Shown one piece after another: positions 1 to 8,150 of a DNA stretch of 64,000 nucleotides (the stretch's first letter is position 1; every line of letters begins with the position of its first letter). A model generated the notes under the pieces. The model had not been told where the DNA came from. It did not search any database and saw only the letters and a program-made list of their open reading frames with translations. Where the stretch lies: positions 2,992,012 through 3,056,011 of the forward strand of contig NZ_CP139992.1 in the NCBI RefSeq assembly GCF_034424155.1, written 5' to 3'. The position numbers were made by a program, and so were the translations under genes. This DNA comes from Hafnia alvei (GTDB lineage Bacteria > Pseudomonadota > Gammaproteobacteria > Enterobacterales > Enterobacteriaceae).

Positions 1-426
1 TGCCGCATATTCGCCTTCTAGGCTCAATGCGGGCGGCTTGAGCCCAGCAAAAATAACTTCAGTAGAACGCTCTTGCCGAATTGGCATCAGATCGCTGCGC
101 AGCCACGCTTGGATTTCACGCGCCTTAGCTCTTTTTTGCGTATCTATTGGATAAAGAGAAGCAAAGTCAGGCGCAGCAAAAACCTCATCAAGATATTCAG
201 TGATAGCTGAAGACTCAGAAAGAGAGAAGTTTTCATGTAATAGCGTCGGCACTCTGCGCGTTAGTGAGAGCTCGGCATATGCCTCCTGCTGGTTCTCGCT
301 CTCAGCTAAGTCAACCGGCTCCAGCTCAAACCTAACGCCCTTTTCTTTTAAAGCGACATAAACAGACATCACATACGGGCTGAAAAAGTGACTATCAGAA
401 TACAGCGTAATTTTCGGCTGGCTCAT
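1..426 (-). CDS. yfcF: Glutathione S-transferase-like protein YfcF (partial, C-terminus outside window)
   Basis: The ATG is at 424-426 with a GGAGA-type ribosome binding site just upstream. The protein opens MSQPKITLYSDSHFFSPYV, the thioredoxin-fold N-terminal domain of the YfcF family, with the cis-Pro strand (RRVPTLLH) and the SESSAITEYL glutathione-binding helix. The helical C-terminal domain starts at about residue 90 and is cut by the left edge at 142 residues (E. coli YfcF has 214). The family has glutathione transferase/peroxidase-type activity in the cytosol. It is divergent from yfcG, as in E. coli. Confidence 0.9.
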   Translation of the reverse strand, partial: MSQPKITLYSDSHFFSPYVMSVYVALKEKGVRFELEPVDLAESENQQEAYAELSLTRRVPTLLHENFSLSESSAITEYLDEVFAAPDFASLYPIDTQKRAKAREIQAWLRSDLMPIRQERSTEVIFAGLKPPALSLEGEYAA

Positions 427-637
427 CTTCTCTCCTGTCGGCACTTGGCAATCATTGGGATCTCAGTATTACACGTTTGTGTATATTTGCAGCGCTGAAG
501 TTATCCCGGTTTAGGTGATATTTCACACTGTCTGAATTATACATTTTTGCAACATCACCGCTTTCGCCACCGAGCCTTTTGGACTATAGTCAGAGAGATA
601 AGCTTCCTCTTACCGCTTGATTTTTCTGGGAGACATC

Positions 638-1264
638 ATGATCGACCTGTATTACGCACCAACCCCAAACGGCCATAAAATTACTCTTTTCCTCGAAGAA
701 TCTGGCCTTGCCTATCAAATTCATCGCGTCGACATTGGCGCTGGCGATCAGTTTAAACCTGAGTTTTTGGCCATTTCTCCTAACAACAAAATTCCGGCCA
801 TCGTAGACCGACAACCCGTAGATGGTGGCGCCCCCCTGAGCCTGTTTGAATCAGGTGAAATACTGCTTTATCTCGCAGAAAAAACCGGCAGATTCATGAG
901 CCAAGAATTACGCTCACGTGCCGCCACGCTACAGTGGTTGTTCTGGCAAGTCGGCGGTTTTGGACCAATGCTGGGGCAAAATCATCACTTCAATCACTAC
1001 GCGCCTCAGCCCGTTCCCTATGCTATTGAACGATATCAGGTTGAAACTAAACGCCTCTATACCGTTCTCGACAAACAGTTGAAAAAGCATGCCTATGTAT
1101 CGGGCGATGAATACAGCATCGCAGACATGGCGATTTATCCGTGGGTGGTACCACACGCCCGTCAGCGTATTGACTTAGAAGATTTTCCTGCCGTACGTAA
1201 CTGGTTTGAACGCATCTCCGCCCGTCCTGCAACGAAGAAAGCTTACAGTTTGTCGCAAGACTAA
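638..1264 (+). CDS. yfcG: Disulfide-bond oxidoreductase YfcG (Nu-class glutathione transferase)
   Basis: A 208-residue protein starting MIDLYYAPTPNGHKITLFLE, nearly the E. coli YfcG start. An upstream in-frame TTG at 617 is ignored because GGGAGA lies 5 bases before the ATG at 638. The N-terminal thioredoxin-like domain has Thr/Asn (TPNGHK) where other families carry the active Ser/Cys, cis-Pro in NKIPAIVD and the ESGEILLYLAEK glutathione site. The C-terminal all-helical domain includes LFWQVGG and NHHFNHY. The family reduces disulfides using two bound glutathiones. A GGCCAGC/GCTGGCC hairpin at 1273-1292 follows the stop and probably ends the transcript. Confidence 0.93.
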   Translation: MIDLYYAPTPNGHKITLFLEESGLAYQIHRVDIGAGDQFKPEFLAISPNNKIPAIVDRQPVDGGAPLSLFESGEILLYLAEKTGRFMSQELRSRAATLQWLFWQVGGFGPMLGQNHHFNHYAPQPVPYAIERYQVETKRLYTVLDKQLKKHAYVSGDEYSIADMAIYPWVVPHARQRIDLEDFPAVRNWFERISARPATKKAYSLSQD

Positions 1265-1272
1265 CCGACAGA

Positions 1273-1300
1273 GGCCAGCGCTCATGCTGGCCGCTTCTTC
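1273..1300 (+). terminator. Probable terminator hairpin after yfcG
   Basis: GGCCAGC and GCTGGCC pair around a 6-base loop, followed by a T-rich GCTTCTTCTCT tract. Seven G/C-rich pairs with an interrupted U-tract make a plausible but weak intrinsic terminator. Confidence 0.5.
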
Positions 1301-1365
1301 TCTATTATCATTGTTATGCTTTCCCTGTATGCTGAATGCGACATCGCATTTGATAAGGACACCCT

Positions 1366-1743
1366 ATGAGCTTTTTACAGCCTGATGCCATTATTCGTAT
1401 TAAAAACCTGCGGCTGCGCACTTTCATTGGGATAAAAGAAGAAGAAATCAAGAATAAACAAGACGTTGTTATCAACGTTGTGATCCATTACCCAGCAGAA
1501 CAGGCGCGGAAAAGCGAGAATATTGCCGACGCGCTTAACTATCGTACGATCACGAAACGCATCATTGCCCACGTTGAGGATAATCGTTTCGCACTGCTGG
1601 AAAAATTAACTCAGGATGTCCTCAACATCGCTTGTGAACACCACTGGGTCACCTATGCTGAAGTAGAGGTCGATAAGCTTTACGCCCTGCGCTATGCAGA
1701 TTCCGTCTCGATGACCATGCGCTACCGTAAAGCGAGTGAATAG
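1366..1743 (+). CDS. folX: Dihydroneopterin triphosphate 2'-epimerase FolX
   Basis: 125 residues (E. coli FolX 120). The core [26 protein letters not shown] and [10 protein letters not shown] matches FolX, a T-fold enzyme related to dihydroneopterin aldolase FolB. It epimerises the 2'-hydroxyl of dihydroneopterin triphosphate, feeding tetrahydromonapterin synthesis. The AAGGACACCCT stretch upstream gives a good ribosome binding site for the ATG at 1366. Gene order yfcG-folX-yfcH is that of E. coli. Confidence 0.95.
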   Translation: MSFLQPDAIIRIKNLRLRTFIGIKEEEIKNKQDVVINVVIHYPAEQARKSENIADALNYRTITKRIIAHVEDNRFALLEKLTQDVLNIACEHHWVTYAEVEVDKLYALRYADSVSMTMRYRKASE

Positions 1744-1748
1744 CGACA

Positions 1749-1790
1749 TATACCCTAAATAACTCGTGTTATATCAAGGGTGAAGGATAG
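1749..1790. repeat. ERIC left-end fragment
   Basis: TATACCCTAAATAACTCGTG matches the outer end of the ERIC element (compare the full copy at 31860-31986), but no core or right end follows. It lies between folX and yfcH and is read as a decayed or truncated copy. Confidence 0.4.
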
Positions 1791-1817
1791 ACATATCCCT
1801 GATCTTGGAGAAGGCTT

Positions 1818-2723
1818 ATGCGTATTTTTATCACTGGCGGAACGGGGCTTATCGGCAAACCTCTTTGCCAACGTCTGTTGACGCTGCACCACGAGCTCAC
1901 GGTTTTAACCCGCGATCCGCAGAAAGCGAGGGAAAAGCTCGGCGATAACGTTCACTACGTAACGTCTTTGGAAGCGCTTTCAACGCTGGACGGCTACGAC
2001 GCTGTGATTAATCTGGCCGGTGAGCCCATCGCAGATAAACGCTGGACGGAAGAGCAAAAGCAGCGTCTTTGTCATAGCCGTTGGGATATTACCGAGCGTC
2101 TTGTTGAACTGATTCATAACAGCGCTACGCCACCTTCTGCGCTGCTATCAGGTTCGGCCGTGGGATATTATGGCAACCAAGGTGAAGCGTTGGTCACCGA
2201 AGACGATACCCCGCATCATGAGTTTACCCACGATCTCTGCGCACGCTGGGAAGGCATTGCGTTACAAGCTTCCAGCGACAAAACACGCGTCTGTCTAATG
2301 CGTACGGGCATCGTTCTTGCGCCCGACGGCGGCGCATTAAGTAAAATGCTTCCTCTTTTCCGCCTCGGTTTAGGCGGTGAAATGGGCAATGGCCGGCAGT
2401 ATATGCCGTGGATCCACATTGATGACATGGTCAACGCCATTCTCTATTTGTTGGAGTGCCCAACGCTCAACGGCCCGTTCAACATGACTTCGCCCTATCC
2501 CGTTCACAATGAACAATTTATCGCCACATTAGGCGAGATTTTGGGTCGCCCTACGGTGGTCCGTACCCCTGCATTTGCGATAAAAACCCTCATGGGTGAA
2601 GCCAGCGTGCTAGTCCTCAGCGGACAGCGAGCTATTCCCAAACGGCTGGAAGAAGCTGGATTTAGGTTCAGGTATTTCGAGTTGGAAGATGCGTTAAGGA
2701 ATGTGTTGGGGAAGGAGTTTTAG
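1818..2723 (+). CDS. yfcH: YfcH, NAD-dependent epimerase/dehydratase-like protein (TIGR01777 family)
   Basis: 301 residues (E. coli 297). The N-terminal Rossmann fold shows [16 protein letters not shown] (residues 4-19), and the [13 protein letters not shown] motif is typical of this SulA/YfcH subfamily. A YYGNQGE segment takes the place of the SDR active site, and the C-terminal part carries the family DUF1731 region ([21 protein letters not shown]-like). The substrate is unknown for the family. The start follows GGAGAAGG, 8 bases upstream. Confidence 0.92.
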   Translation: MRIFITGGTGLIGKPLCQRLLTLHHELTVLTRDPQKAREKLGDNVHYVTSLEALSTLDGYDAVINLAGEPIADKRWTEEQKQRLCHSRWDITERLVELIHNSATPPSALLSGSAVGYYGNQGEALVTEDDTPHHEFTHDLCARWEGIALQASSDKTRVCLMRTGIVLAPDGGALSKMLPLFRLGLGGEMGNGRQYMPWIHIDDMVNAILYLLECPTLNGPFNMTSPYPVHNEQFIATLGEILGRPTVVRTPAFAIKTLMGEASVLVLSGQRAIPKRLEEAGFRFRYFELEDALRNVLGKEF

Positions 2724-2784
2724 GCGTAAAAATACTTTCTAGAACTCTGAATGGTTTCATCTGCCAAGTGTGTATGCTGCTATT

Positions 2785-3327
2785 GTGTAAGGTTTCGTTC
2801 GCCTTTTCATAACGGCATTCACATATAAACTGAGTTGTAGGCGACCGATGAGGGGCGCCAGCGCGCGCCCCTTCAATCCTCGCGCTTTTATCCGAGATGC
2901 TATCTCCGCGCCGGGTCGGCATGCGCCATCCTTGGCGCCTCCTCCCCTAGTGAAAACATCCTGTTTTCACCGCTCTCACTACCAAGACTTAAACTATCAA
3001 AAAAATAAAAAAGACAAGAAGACAAGAAGACAAGAAGACAAGAAGGCAAAAATGCCTTTCGTCTTTTCATGTTGAAAGGATACATTTTAGAGCCACCAGC
3101 AGGGACGCTGGTGGCAGGTTGAGGGCGTACAGGATGTACGCTCCGAAACCGGTCGGTCAAACAACTCGGTAAAAAGCGCGAGAGTCGAGAGGTTGCGCGC
3201 TGGCAACCTTTCGTCGGACGCCTACGCCAACTGCTTCATAAAAACGCAAATGTTAAGAGGCGTACGAAACCTTTCACAGCGATTACATAAAAGGGTCTGG
3301 ATGTCATCAGCAAACGAAGCCTTTCAC
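2785..3327. repeat. Large structured intergenic repeat, copy 1 (inverted relative to copy 2)
   Basis: No gene lies between yfcH and hisP; the gap holds this element. The outer boxes GTGTAAGGTTTCGTTCGCC (2785-2803) and, inverted, GGCGTACGAAACCTTTCAC (3259-3277) match at 17 of 19 positions; a degenerate third box lies at 3309-3327. The core 2837-3225 begins GTAGGCGACCGA and ends TCGGACGCCTAC. Hairpins: 2851-2872, 2923-2938, 2950-2970, 3092-3115, 3125-3141, 3187-3212. An octanucleotide GACAAGAA is repeated four times at 3013-3044. Read on the minus strand, the core aligns end to end with 20418-20773. Several short open frames inside it are taken as chance. Confidence 0.85.
3013..3044. repeat. 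Octanucleotide tandem repeat (GACAAGAA) x4
   Basis: Four perfect head-to-tail copies of GACAAGAA lie near the centre of repeat copy 1. The matching place in copy 2 (about 20578-20602) has only a single related unit. This looks like slippage expansion after the copies separated. Confidence 0.9.
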
Positions 3328-3353
3328 CTTAGCCATATAAACAATCATTGCCC

Positions 3354-4127
3354 CTACTTCATTGCCCCCGACAAAAACTGCTGCAACCGCGTACTCTTCG
3401 GGCTGCCAAATACCAACTCCGGTGGCCCCTGTTCTTCAATCACGCCCTAATGCAAAAAGATGACGTGGCTAGAGACATTACGGGCAAAACCCATTTCATG
3501 CGTCACAACCACCATCGTTTTTCCTTCCTCGGCCAGTTTTTGCATAATACGCAACACCTCACCAACCAATTCAGGATCGAGCGCAGACGTTGGCTCATCG
3601 AACAAAAGCACCTCAGGCTCCATTGCTAATGCACGGGCGATGGACACTCGCTGTTGCTGACCGCCAGAAAGATTAATCGGGTATTTACCTCGCGCCCTTT
3701 CATCAATCCCCACTTTTTCCAGATAGCGAATAGCCCGCTCGCGTGCTTCTGCTTTACTAAGCCCAAGTACTTGAATCGGCGCTTCCATCACGTTTTCCAA
3801 CACCGTCATGTGACTCCACAAATTGAAATGCTGGAATACCATCGTCAAACGCGTACGCAGCAAGCGTAATTGCTTTTTATCACCCACTTTTAATTGACCG
3901 TCAGTATCTCTTACTAAGCCGATATCAGTACCGTTGATAGCAATCGATCCTTCGCTCGGTTTTTCCAGAAAATTAATACAGCGCAAAAATGTGCTTTTCC
4001 CCGATCCGGAAGATCCGATGATGCTAATCACATCGCCTGCCTGAGCGGTCAGTGACACGCCTTTAAGCACTTCATGATCGCCATAGCGTTTATGCAATTC
4101 GATAACGTTAAGTTTTGTTGGATTCAT
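3354..4127 (-). pseudogene. hisP: Histidine ABC transporter ATP-binding protein HisP, interrupted by an in-frame amber codon
   Basis: The ATPase of the histidine/lysine-arginine-ornithine importer. Walker [10 protein letters not shown] lies at residues 38-46, signature [10 protein letters not shown] near 154, Walker [12 protein letters not shown] near 177 and the switch His in VVTHEMGF. After residue 226 (HVIFLH) the codon at 3447-3449 is TAG where homologues have Gln. The same frame then continues GVIEEQGPPELVF to LQQFLSGAMK and a stop at 3354-3356, giving 257 codons, exactly E. coli HisP length. As read, the product lacks its last 31 residues. All catalytic motifs lie before the stop, so partial function, readthrough, or a base-call error are all possible. 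It begins 10 bases after hisM. Confidence 0.88.
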
Positions 4128-4137
4128 AAACGGCAGC

Positions 4138-4854
4138 TCAGTGAGTTAACGAAGGATTCACGTGCGCCATCCAGCGTTTTTCCGCTTTACGAAACAGCCG
4201 AATGAGCACATAAGAAATGGTCAGATACAGCACTGCGGCAATACCGAATGCGGTAAAGGGTTGATAAGTTGCAGAGTTGATATCCCGTGCGACCTTGAGC
4301 AAATCCGGCACAGTGGCAGTAAACGCCAGCGCCGTTGAATGCAGCATCAGGATGACTTCATTACTGTACGCGGGTAACGCCGTGCGTAATGCCGATGGCA
4401 AAATGATGCAGCGGTAAAGTTTAAAACGTGAAAACCCATAAGCGTTAGCGGCTTCAATTTCCCCATGCGGCACCGCACGGATCGCTCCAGCAAAGATTTC
4501 CGTGGTATAGGCACAGGTATTCAAGGTTAATGCCAGCAGCGTACAGTTAAGCCCGCTGCGGAAAAACGCGTTCAACAGTTCGGTTCCTTTCACAATCTCC
4601 AGCGTGTACATGCCTGAATAAAACACCAACAGCTGAACATACAGCGGCGTACCGCGAAATACCCATGTGAAGCACCAAACCGGCGTTGAAACCCAACGGT
4701 TCGGTGAAACTCGCGCCACGGAAAGCAAAACCGCAAGTACGCCCCCCATCACTACCGAGGCAATCAGCAACCACAGCGTGATGGCGATCCCTGTAAAACG
4801 AAAACCATCGGTCCAGAGCAATGATTTCCAATACTCATGAATAATCTCGTTCAT
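4138..4854 (-). CDS. hisM: Histidine ABC transporter permease HisM
   Basis: 238 residues with five predicted membrane segments and the EAA loop [19 protein letters not shown] that docks the ATPase. It is one of the two inner-membrane permeases pairing with HisQ and a HisP dimer. The ATG overlaps the hisQ stop by 4 bases (ATGA), showing translational coupling. Length equals E. coli HisM. Confidence 0.95.
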   Translation of the reverse strand: MNEIIHEYWKSLLWTDGFRFTGIAITLWLLIASVVMGGVLAVLLSVARVSPNRWVSTPVWCFTWVFRGTPLYVQLLVFYSGMYTLEIVKGTELLNAFFRSGLNCTLLALTLNTCAYTTEIFAGAIRAVPHGEIEAANAYGFSRFKLYRCIILPSALRTALPAYSNEVILMLHSTALAFTATVPDLLKVARDINSATYQPFTAFGIAAVLYLTISYVLIRLFRKAEKRWMAHVNPSLTH

Positions 4855-5537
4855 AGCTCGGCCCTTCTCACGCCCGCTGAATAACGTTTCTCAAGCAGCA
4901 ACAGCACGCCGTTCGATAGCGTGGTAAAGAGCAGATAGATCACGCCAGCCACAATAGCGAAGTAAAACGGCTGCCAAGTTCCCTTGCCTGCAATCTGAGT
5001 GGCTTTGACCAAATCATCTAAGCCAAGCAATGAAACTAACGCCGTCGCTTTCAGGATCACCTGCCAGTTATTACCAATCCCTGGCAGGGCATATCTCATC
5101 ATCGCAGGAAACAAAATACGCCGGAAAATCTTGCTGTTGGAAAAACCGAGTGAGGTCGCAGCCTCTATCTGGCCTTTTGGCACCGCCATAAATGCGCCGC
5201 GAAAAGTTTCGGTAAAATAGGCACCATAGATAAAACCCAGCGTGATCACTCCGGCAACCAGCGGATCGATATTAAACTGCGACCAACCCAATGAATCGGT
5301 CAGCTGATTTAACATCATCTGTAGGCCGTAGAAGATCAGCAGCATTAATACCAGATCGGGAACACCGCGAATTAGCGTGGTGTAACCTTCAAAGATCGTC
5401 GCAAGGACGGATGAACGAGAGAGCTTGGCGGCGGCCCCAATTAAACCGATTACAACGGCAAGCAGCACCGAGCTCACGGCCAGCTCCAGCGTAACGAGGG
5501 CACCATTAAGAATTAGTTGGGAGTAGCCTTGTAGCAT
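4851..5537 (-). CDS. hisQ: Histidine ABC transporter permease HisQ
   Basis: 228 residues (E. coli 228), opening MLQGYSQLILNGALVTLELA. Membrane segments run through most of the protein, and the EAA loop KGQIEAATSLGFSNSKIFR sits near residue 135. It forms the heteromeric channel with HisM. It follows hisJ after a 77-base gap that contains a strong hairpin (5577-5605), which is likely to lower expression of hisQMP relative to the binding protein. Confidence 0.95.
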   Translation of the reverse strand: MLQGYSQLILNGALVTLELAVSSVLLAVVIGLIGAAAKLSRSSVLATIFEGYTTLIRGVPDLVLMLLIFYGLQMMLNQLTDSLGWSQFNIDPLVAGVITLGFIYGAYFTETFRGAFMAVPKGQIEAATSLGFSNSKIFRRILFPAMMRYALPGIGNNWQVILKATALVSLLGLDDLVKATQIAGKGTWQPFYFAIVAGVIYLLFTTLSNGVLLLLEKRYSAGVRRAEL

Positions 5538-5576
5538 TATTCAACCTGCCATTTCATAGCGTACCACTTAACCCAT

Positions 5577-5605
5577 AGGCACCCGCCTCAAAGCGGAGGG
5601 TGCCT
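5577..5605 (-). promoter_or_regulatory. Intercistronic hairpin between hisJ and hisQ
   Basis: AGGCACCC and GGGTGCCT pair perfectly over 8 bases around a 13-base loop that can itself pair partly. Salmonella and E. coli have REP sequences at this same place, which stabilise hisJ mRNA and reduce downstream expression. A similar role is inferred; no U-tract follows, so it is not a full terminator. Confidence 0.65.
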
Positions 5606-5614
5606 AACCTCGGA

Positions 5615-6397
5615 TTAACCGCCGTAAACGTTAAAATCAAAATACTTTTTGGCGAACTTATCGTAGGTGCCATCTTTACGCATTGAATCGAAGGCTTTAT
5701 CCAAGGCGACTTTCAAATCCGTTTCATCTTTACGCAGGCCCATTCCGGTACCCACGCCAAAAATGGCATTATCTTTTACAGAAGGCCCCGCAAACGCATA
5801 ATCCTTACCGGCTGGCTGTTTCAAGAAGCCTTCGCTTGCAGCAACTTCATCCTGAAACGCGGCATCAATTCGGCCCGCGGCTAAGTCAGCGTAGATTAAA
5901 TCCTGATTTTGATAAGGCACCACGTCAACGCCTTGCGGACGCCAATGCTGGTTGGCATAGGTTTCTTGCGTTGAGCCTTGCAATACGCCTACATGCTTAC
6001 CTTTAAGAGATTCCAAGGTAGGCTGAATCGGCGACCCTTTTGCTGCCACGAGGCGAGAATCTGCCGCGTAGAGCTTTTCAGTGAAAGCGATTTCTTTCTG
6101 GCGTTTTTCGGTAATCGACAGGGAGGAAATGATGGTGTCAATTTTCTTGGCTTTCAGTGAAGGGATCAGCGCGTCAAAATCGCTCTCCACGAAAGTACAT
6201 TGAGTATTGATTCGTTTGCACAGCTCTTTAGCCAAATCAATATCAAACCCAACGAGCTGACCTTGCGGATTTTTAGAGGAAAACGGTGCATAGGTTGGAT
6301 CGGTACCCACACGGATATGATCGGGAACCGCAGCAAACACGCTGGAAGAACCTACCATCGCCAAAAACAGAGATACCGCTAGGACATGCTTCTTCAT
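5615..6397 (-). CDS. hisJ: Histidine-binding periplasmic protein HisJ
   Basis: 260 residues, as in E. coli. Signal peptide [22 protein letters not shown], then mature [17 protein letters not shown]. The solute-binding family 3 signature [14 protein letters not shown] lies near residue 49, and a disulfide pair is expected at the two cysteines of [12 protein letters not shown]. It delivers L-histidine to HisQMP. A GAGGG ribosome binding site precedes the ATG. argT, the usual upstream neighbour in E. coli, is absent; ubiX lies upstream instead. Confidence 0.95.
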   Translation of the reverse strand: MKKHVLAVSLFLAMVGSSSVFAAVPDHIRVGTDPTYAPFSSKNPQGQLVGFDIDLAKELCKRINTQCTFVESDFDALIPSLKAKKIDTIISSLSITEKRQKEIAFTEKLYAADSRLVAAKGSPIQPTLESLKGKHVGVLQGSTQETYANQHWRPQGVDVVPYQNQDLIYADLAAGRIDAAFQDEVAASEGFLKQPAGKDYAFAGPSVKDNAIFGVGTGMGLRKDETDLKVALDKAFDSMRKDGTYDKFAKKYFDFNVYGG

Positions 6398-6533
6398 ACT
6401 TTACCCTCAAGAAAACGGTTTATGGTCGTGATGTTTTTGTGTTGACTGCATCGCAGTGAGGCAGCGTGTCGAACTCAATGGTTAGACTTAAAATTGTTAT
6501 AGGCTTGCAAGCGAGGCGTGCACCGAAATCTTT

Positions 6534-6549
6534 AGCAGGTTTCATGCCA
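6534..6549 (-). promoter_or_regulatory. Candidate sigma-54 promoter of hisJQMP
   Basis: On the minus strand the site reads TGGCATGAAACCTGCT, against consensus TGGCAC-N5-TTGCW. The invariant GG (-25/-24) and GC (-13/-12) are correctly spaced. Transcription would start near 6523, leaving a leader of about 125 bases before hisJ. Nitrogen control of histidine/argT transport operons through NtrC and sigma-54 is established in Salmonella and E. coli; the site here is seen by eye only. Confidence 0.6.
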
Positions 6550-6712
6550 TACCGCATTTCACGGCGAAACGTTCAGCACGAATGACGCTGAGAATACGCA
6601 GCACAACGCGACACAACCGTCTTCAGAGGAGTGAGCTACTCTGCCTCGCTTTAGCAAAGATAGAGCAGCAATAGCAAAACGACAGGTTCAGGAGAGGGAA
6701 AAGCAGACTTTA

Positions 6713-6756
6713 TGCACCAAAGGTGATCAATGTTGCAAAAATGCACTAATGTTGCA
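6713..6756. promoter_or_regulatory. Candidate NtrC enhancer region upstream of hisJ
   Basis: TGCACCAAAGGTGATCA (6713-6729) and TGCACTAATGTTGCA (6742-6756) each carry a good TGCAC half-site of the NtrC consensus TGCACCA-N3-TGGTGCA and a poorer second half. They lie about 190-235 bases upstream of the inferred sigma-54 start, a usual enhancer distance. Neither is a perfect site. Confidence 0.35.
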
Positions 6757-6768
6757 CGAGTGTTACTA

Positions 6769-7344
6769 TTATTTATGCTCACCGCCCCAGCGGGTGAACA
6801 GATCTTCAGGCATTTCAATATCAAACTGATCGATAACACGATTGACGGTTTGATCGATAATATCTTGCAGCGTTTGCGGGCGATGATAAAACGCGGGGAC
6901 CGGTGGCATAACAATGGCCCCCAATTCGGCAGCGGTCGTCATCATTCTCAAATGCCCCAGATGCAACGGCGTTTCTCGCACACAAAGCACTAAGCGACGA
7001 TGCTCTTTCAACACCACGTCGGCTGCACGGGTTAACAGATTGTCCGTATAGCTATGAACAATACCTGATAGGGTTTTCATTGAGCAAGGCAGAATAACCA
7101 TACCCGCTGTTTTGAACGATCCCGAGGAAACGCTGGCGGCAATATCACGCGAATCGTGAACTACATCGGCTAAGCTCTGCACGTCCCGCAACTGCAGATC
7201 GGTTTCCAATGCCAACGTCTGGCGAGCGGCATTACTCATGATGAGATGAGTTTCGATATCAGGCACACCCTGCAGCACTTCCAGTAAACGCACACCGTAG
7301 ATTGCACCGCTGGCACCAGAGATACCAATAATTAAACGTTTCAT
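6769..7344 (-). CDS. ubiX: Flavin prenyltransferase UbiX
   Basis: 191 residues starting MKRLIIGISGASGAIYGVRL, the flavoprotein-fold FMN site of UbiX. PCSMKTLSGI and RETPLHLGHLRMM supply the phosphate and prenyl-binding elements. UbiX makes the prenylated FMN cofactor for UbiD in ubiquinone synthesis. Its ATG overlaps the stop of the antitoxin gene by 4 bases (ATGA). In E. coli ubiX is the third gene of cvpA-purF-ubiX; here a toxin-antitoxin pair and a terminator stand between it and purF. Confidence 0.95.
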   Translation of the reverse strand: MKRLIIGISGASGAIYGVRLLEVLQGVPDIETHLIMSNAARQTLALETDLQLRDVQSLADVVHDSRDIAASVSSGSFKTAGMVILPCSMKTLSGIVHSYTDNLLTRAADVVLKEHRRLVLCVRETPLHLGHLRMMTTAAELGAIVMPPVPAFYHRPQTLQDIIDQTVNRVIDQFDIEMPEDLFTRWGGEHK

Positions 7345-7721
7345 GAGTGTTGGCCTACTTTTGCAGATTTAATCAGGCATTCGGCAGGAATGCCAAACAG
7401 CGTGTGTAACCGTCGGATCATCGGTAACGTTAAATTACGTTTACGATTTAATACTTCGTACACTCGATTTGGGTTGCCAATCGCCGCAGTCAGATCGCGA
7501 ACTGTCAAACCAGATTGCTCCATGCGAAACTTGATTGCTTCAACAGGATCGGGAAGATCAACTGGAAAATGTTTAGACTCATATGCTTCTATCAGAGTAA
7601 GCATAACTTCAAAACTATCCCCTTCAGGCGTGTTCGGTTTTGGAGGATTATCAAAAAGGGGCGATACCTCTTTCAACGCAGCTTTGTAATCTTGTTCATT
7701 ACGGATGGGGCGAATATTCAT
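7341..7721 (-). CDS. higA: HigA-family antitoxin with C-terminal helix-turn-helix
   Basis: 126 residues. The N-terminal half (NIRPIRNEQDYKAALKEV, then PEGDSFEVMLTLIEAYE) is typical of the long HigA/COG5499 antitoxin type. The C-terminal half carries an XRE-type DNA-binding domain (SGLTVRDLTAAIGNPNRVYEVLN). It should bind HigB and repress the shared promoter. The gene directly follows higB and overlaps ubiX by 4 bases, so ubiX expression is tied to this operon. The symbol is by family. Confidence 0.87.
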   Translation of the reverse strand: MNIRPIRNEQDYKAALKEVSPLFDNPPKPNTPEGDSFEVMLTLIEAYESKHFPVDLPDPVEAIKFRMEQSGLTVRDLTAAIGNPNRVYEVLNRKRNLTLPMIRRLHTLFGIPAECLIKSAKVGQHS

Positions 7722-8027
7722 CTACCACTCCATTTCTACACTGTTAGCATCAACTGCATCATATTGCCGATGTGTACCGATAAATTTGATATAAATTGAC
7801 TGGTACTGATAGGCAATCGCAACGACTAAACGATATTCATTCCCTTTAATATTGAAAACAACTCGGCGACCTTTCAGTACGCTGGCCGTCGAATAGAGGC
7901 GCTTAATATCACTTGGCATTGTCCATTCAGCGTTTTTTACCTCATCAATCCATGACCTTAACGGCTGCTCGACCTCAGGATACCGTTCCCAAAACGATTT
8001 TAAACACCCTATTGCGATTATCCGCAT
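7722..8027 (-). CDS. higB: HigB-family toxin, RelE-like mRNA interferase
   Basis: 101 residues from the ATG at 8027 (MRIIAIGCLKSFWERYP); an ATG at 8039 in the same frame is an alternative with a better-placed GGGA. The sequence fits HigB toxins: WIDEVKNAEW, VLKGRRVVFNIKGNEYRLVVAI and the end YIKFIGTHRQYDAVD, where the conserved GTHxxY motif lies. The family cuts mRNA at the ribosome. Toxin before antitoxin, with directly abutting genes, is the usual hig order. Confidence 0.87.
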   Translation of the reverse strand: MRIIAIGCLKSFWERYPEVEQPLRSWIDEVKNAEWTMPSDIKRLYSTASVLKGRRVVFNIKGNEYRLVVAIAYQYQSIYIKFIGTHRQYDAVDANSVEMEW

Positions 8028-8041
8028 TATAACATCCATGA

Positions 8042-8092
8042 TGTCCCATTTTAGGACAAGTGAATTATATCCCATATTGGGACTATAACAAG
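8042..8092 (-). promoter_or_regulatory. higBA promoter with two operator palindromes
   Basis: On the minus strand a -35 TTGTTA (8087-8092) and a -10 TATAAT (8064-8069) are 17 bases apart. The spacer holds the perfect palindrome TCCCAATATGGGA (8070-8082), and a second imperfect palindrome TGTCCTAAAATGGGACA (8042-8058) covers the start site. Both carry the TCC/GGA half-sites. This is the layout of an autoregulated toxin-antitoxin promoter, and it now drives ubiX too. Confidence 0.75.
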
Positions 8093-8094
8093 GC

Positions 8095-8150
8095 AAAAAA
8101 AAGCCCGCATGATGAAAATCTACTTCAACGTAAATTTCTTCATGCGAGGC
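8095..8150 (-). terminator. Intrinsic terminator of cvpA-purF
   Basis: On the minus strand GCCTCGCATGAAGAAAT pairs with ATTTTCATCATGCGGGC around a short loop, followed by eight T. It ends the purF transcript before the higBA promoter and cuts ubiX off from the purine operon. Confidence 0.8.

Noticed and set aside
2848-3160. Short open frames on both strands inside repeat copy 1
   Set aside because: They run through palindromes and the octanucleotide tract, have no ribosome binding sites of note, and lack counterparts in repeat copy 2.
3447-3449. Reading the hisP TAG as a recoded pyrrolysine codon
   Set aside because: Enteric bacteria lack pyrrolysine machinery, and the position is not catalytic; a point mutation or an error is simpler.
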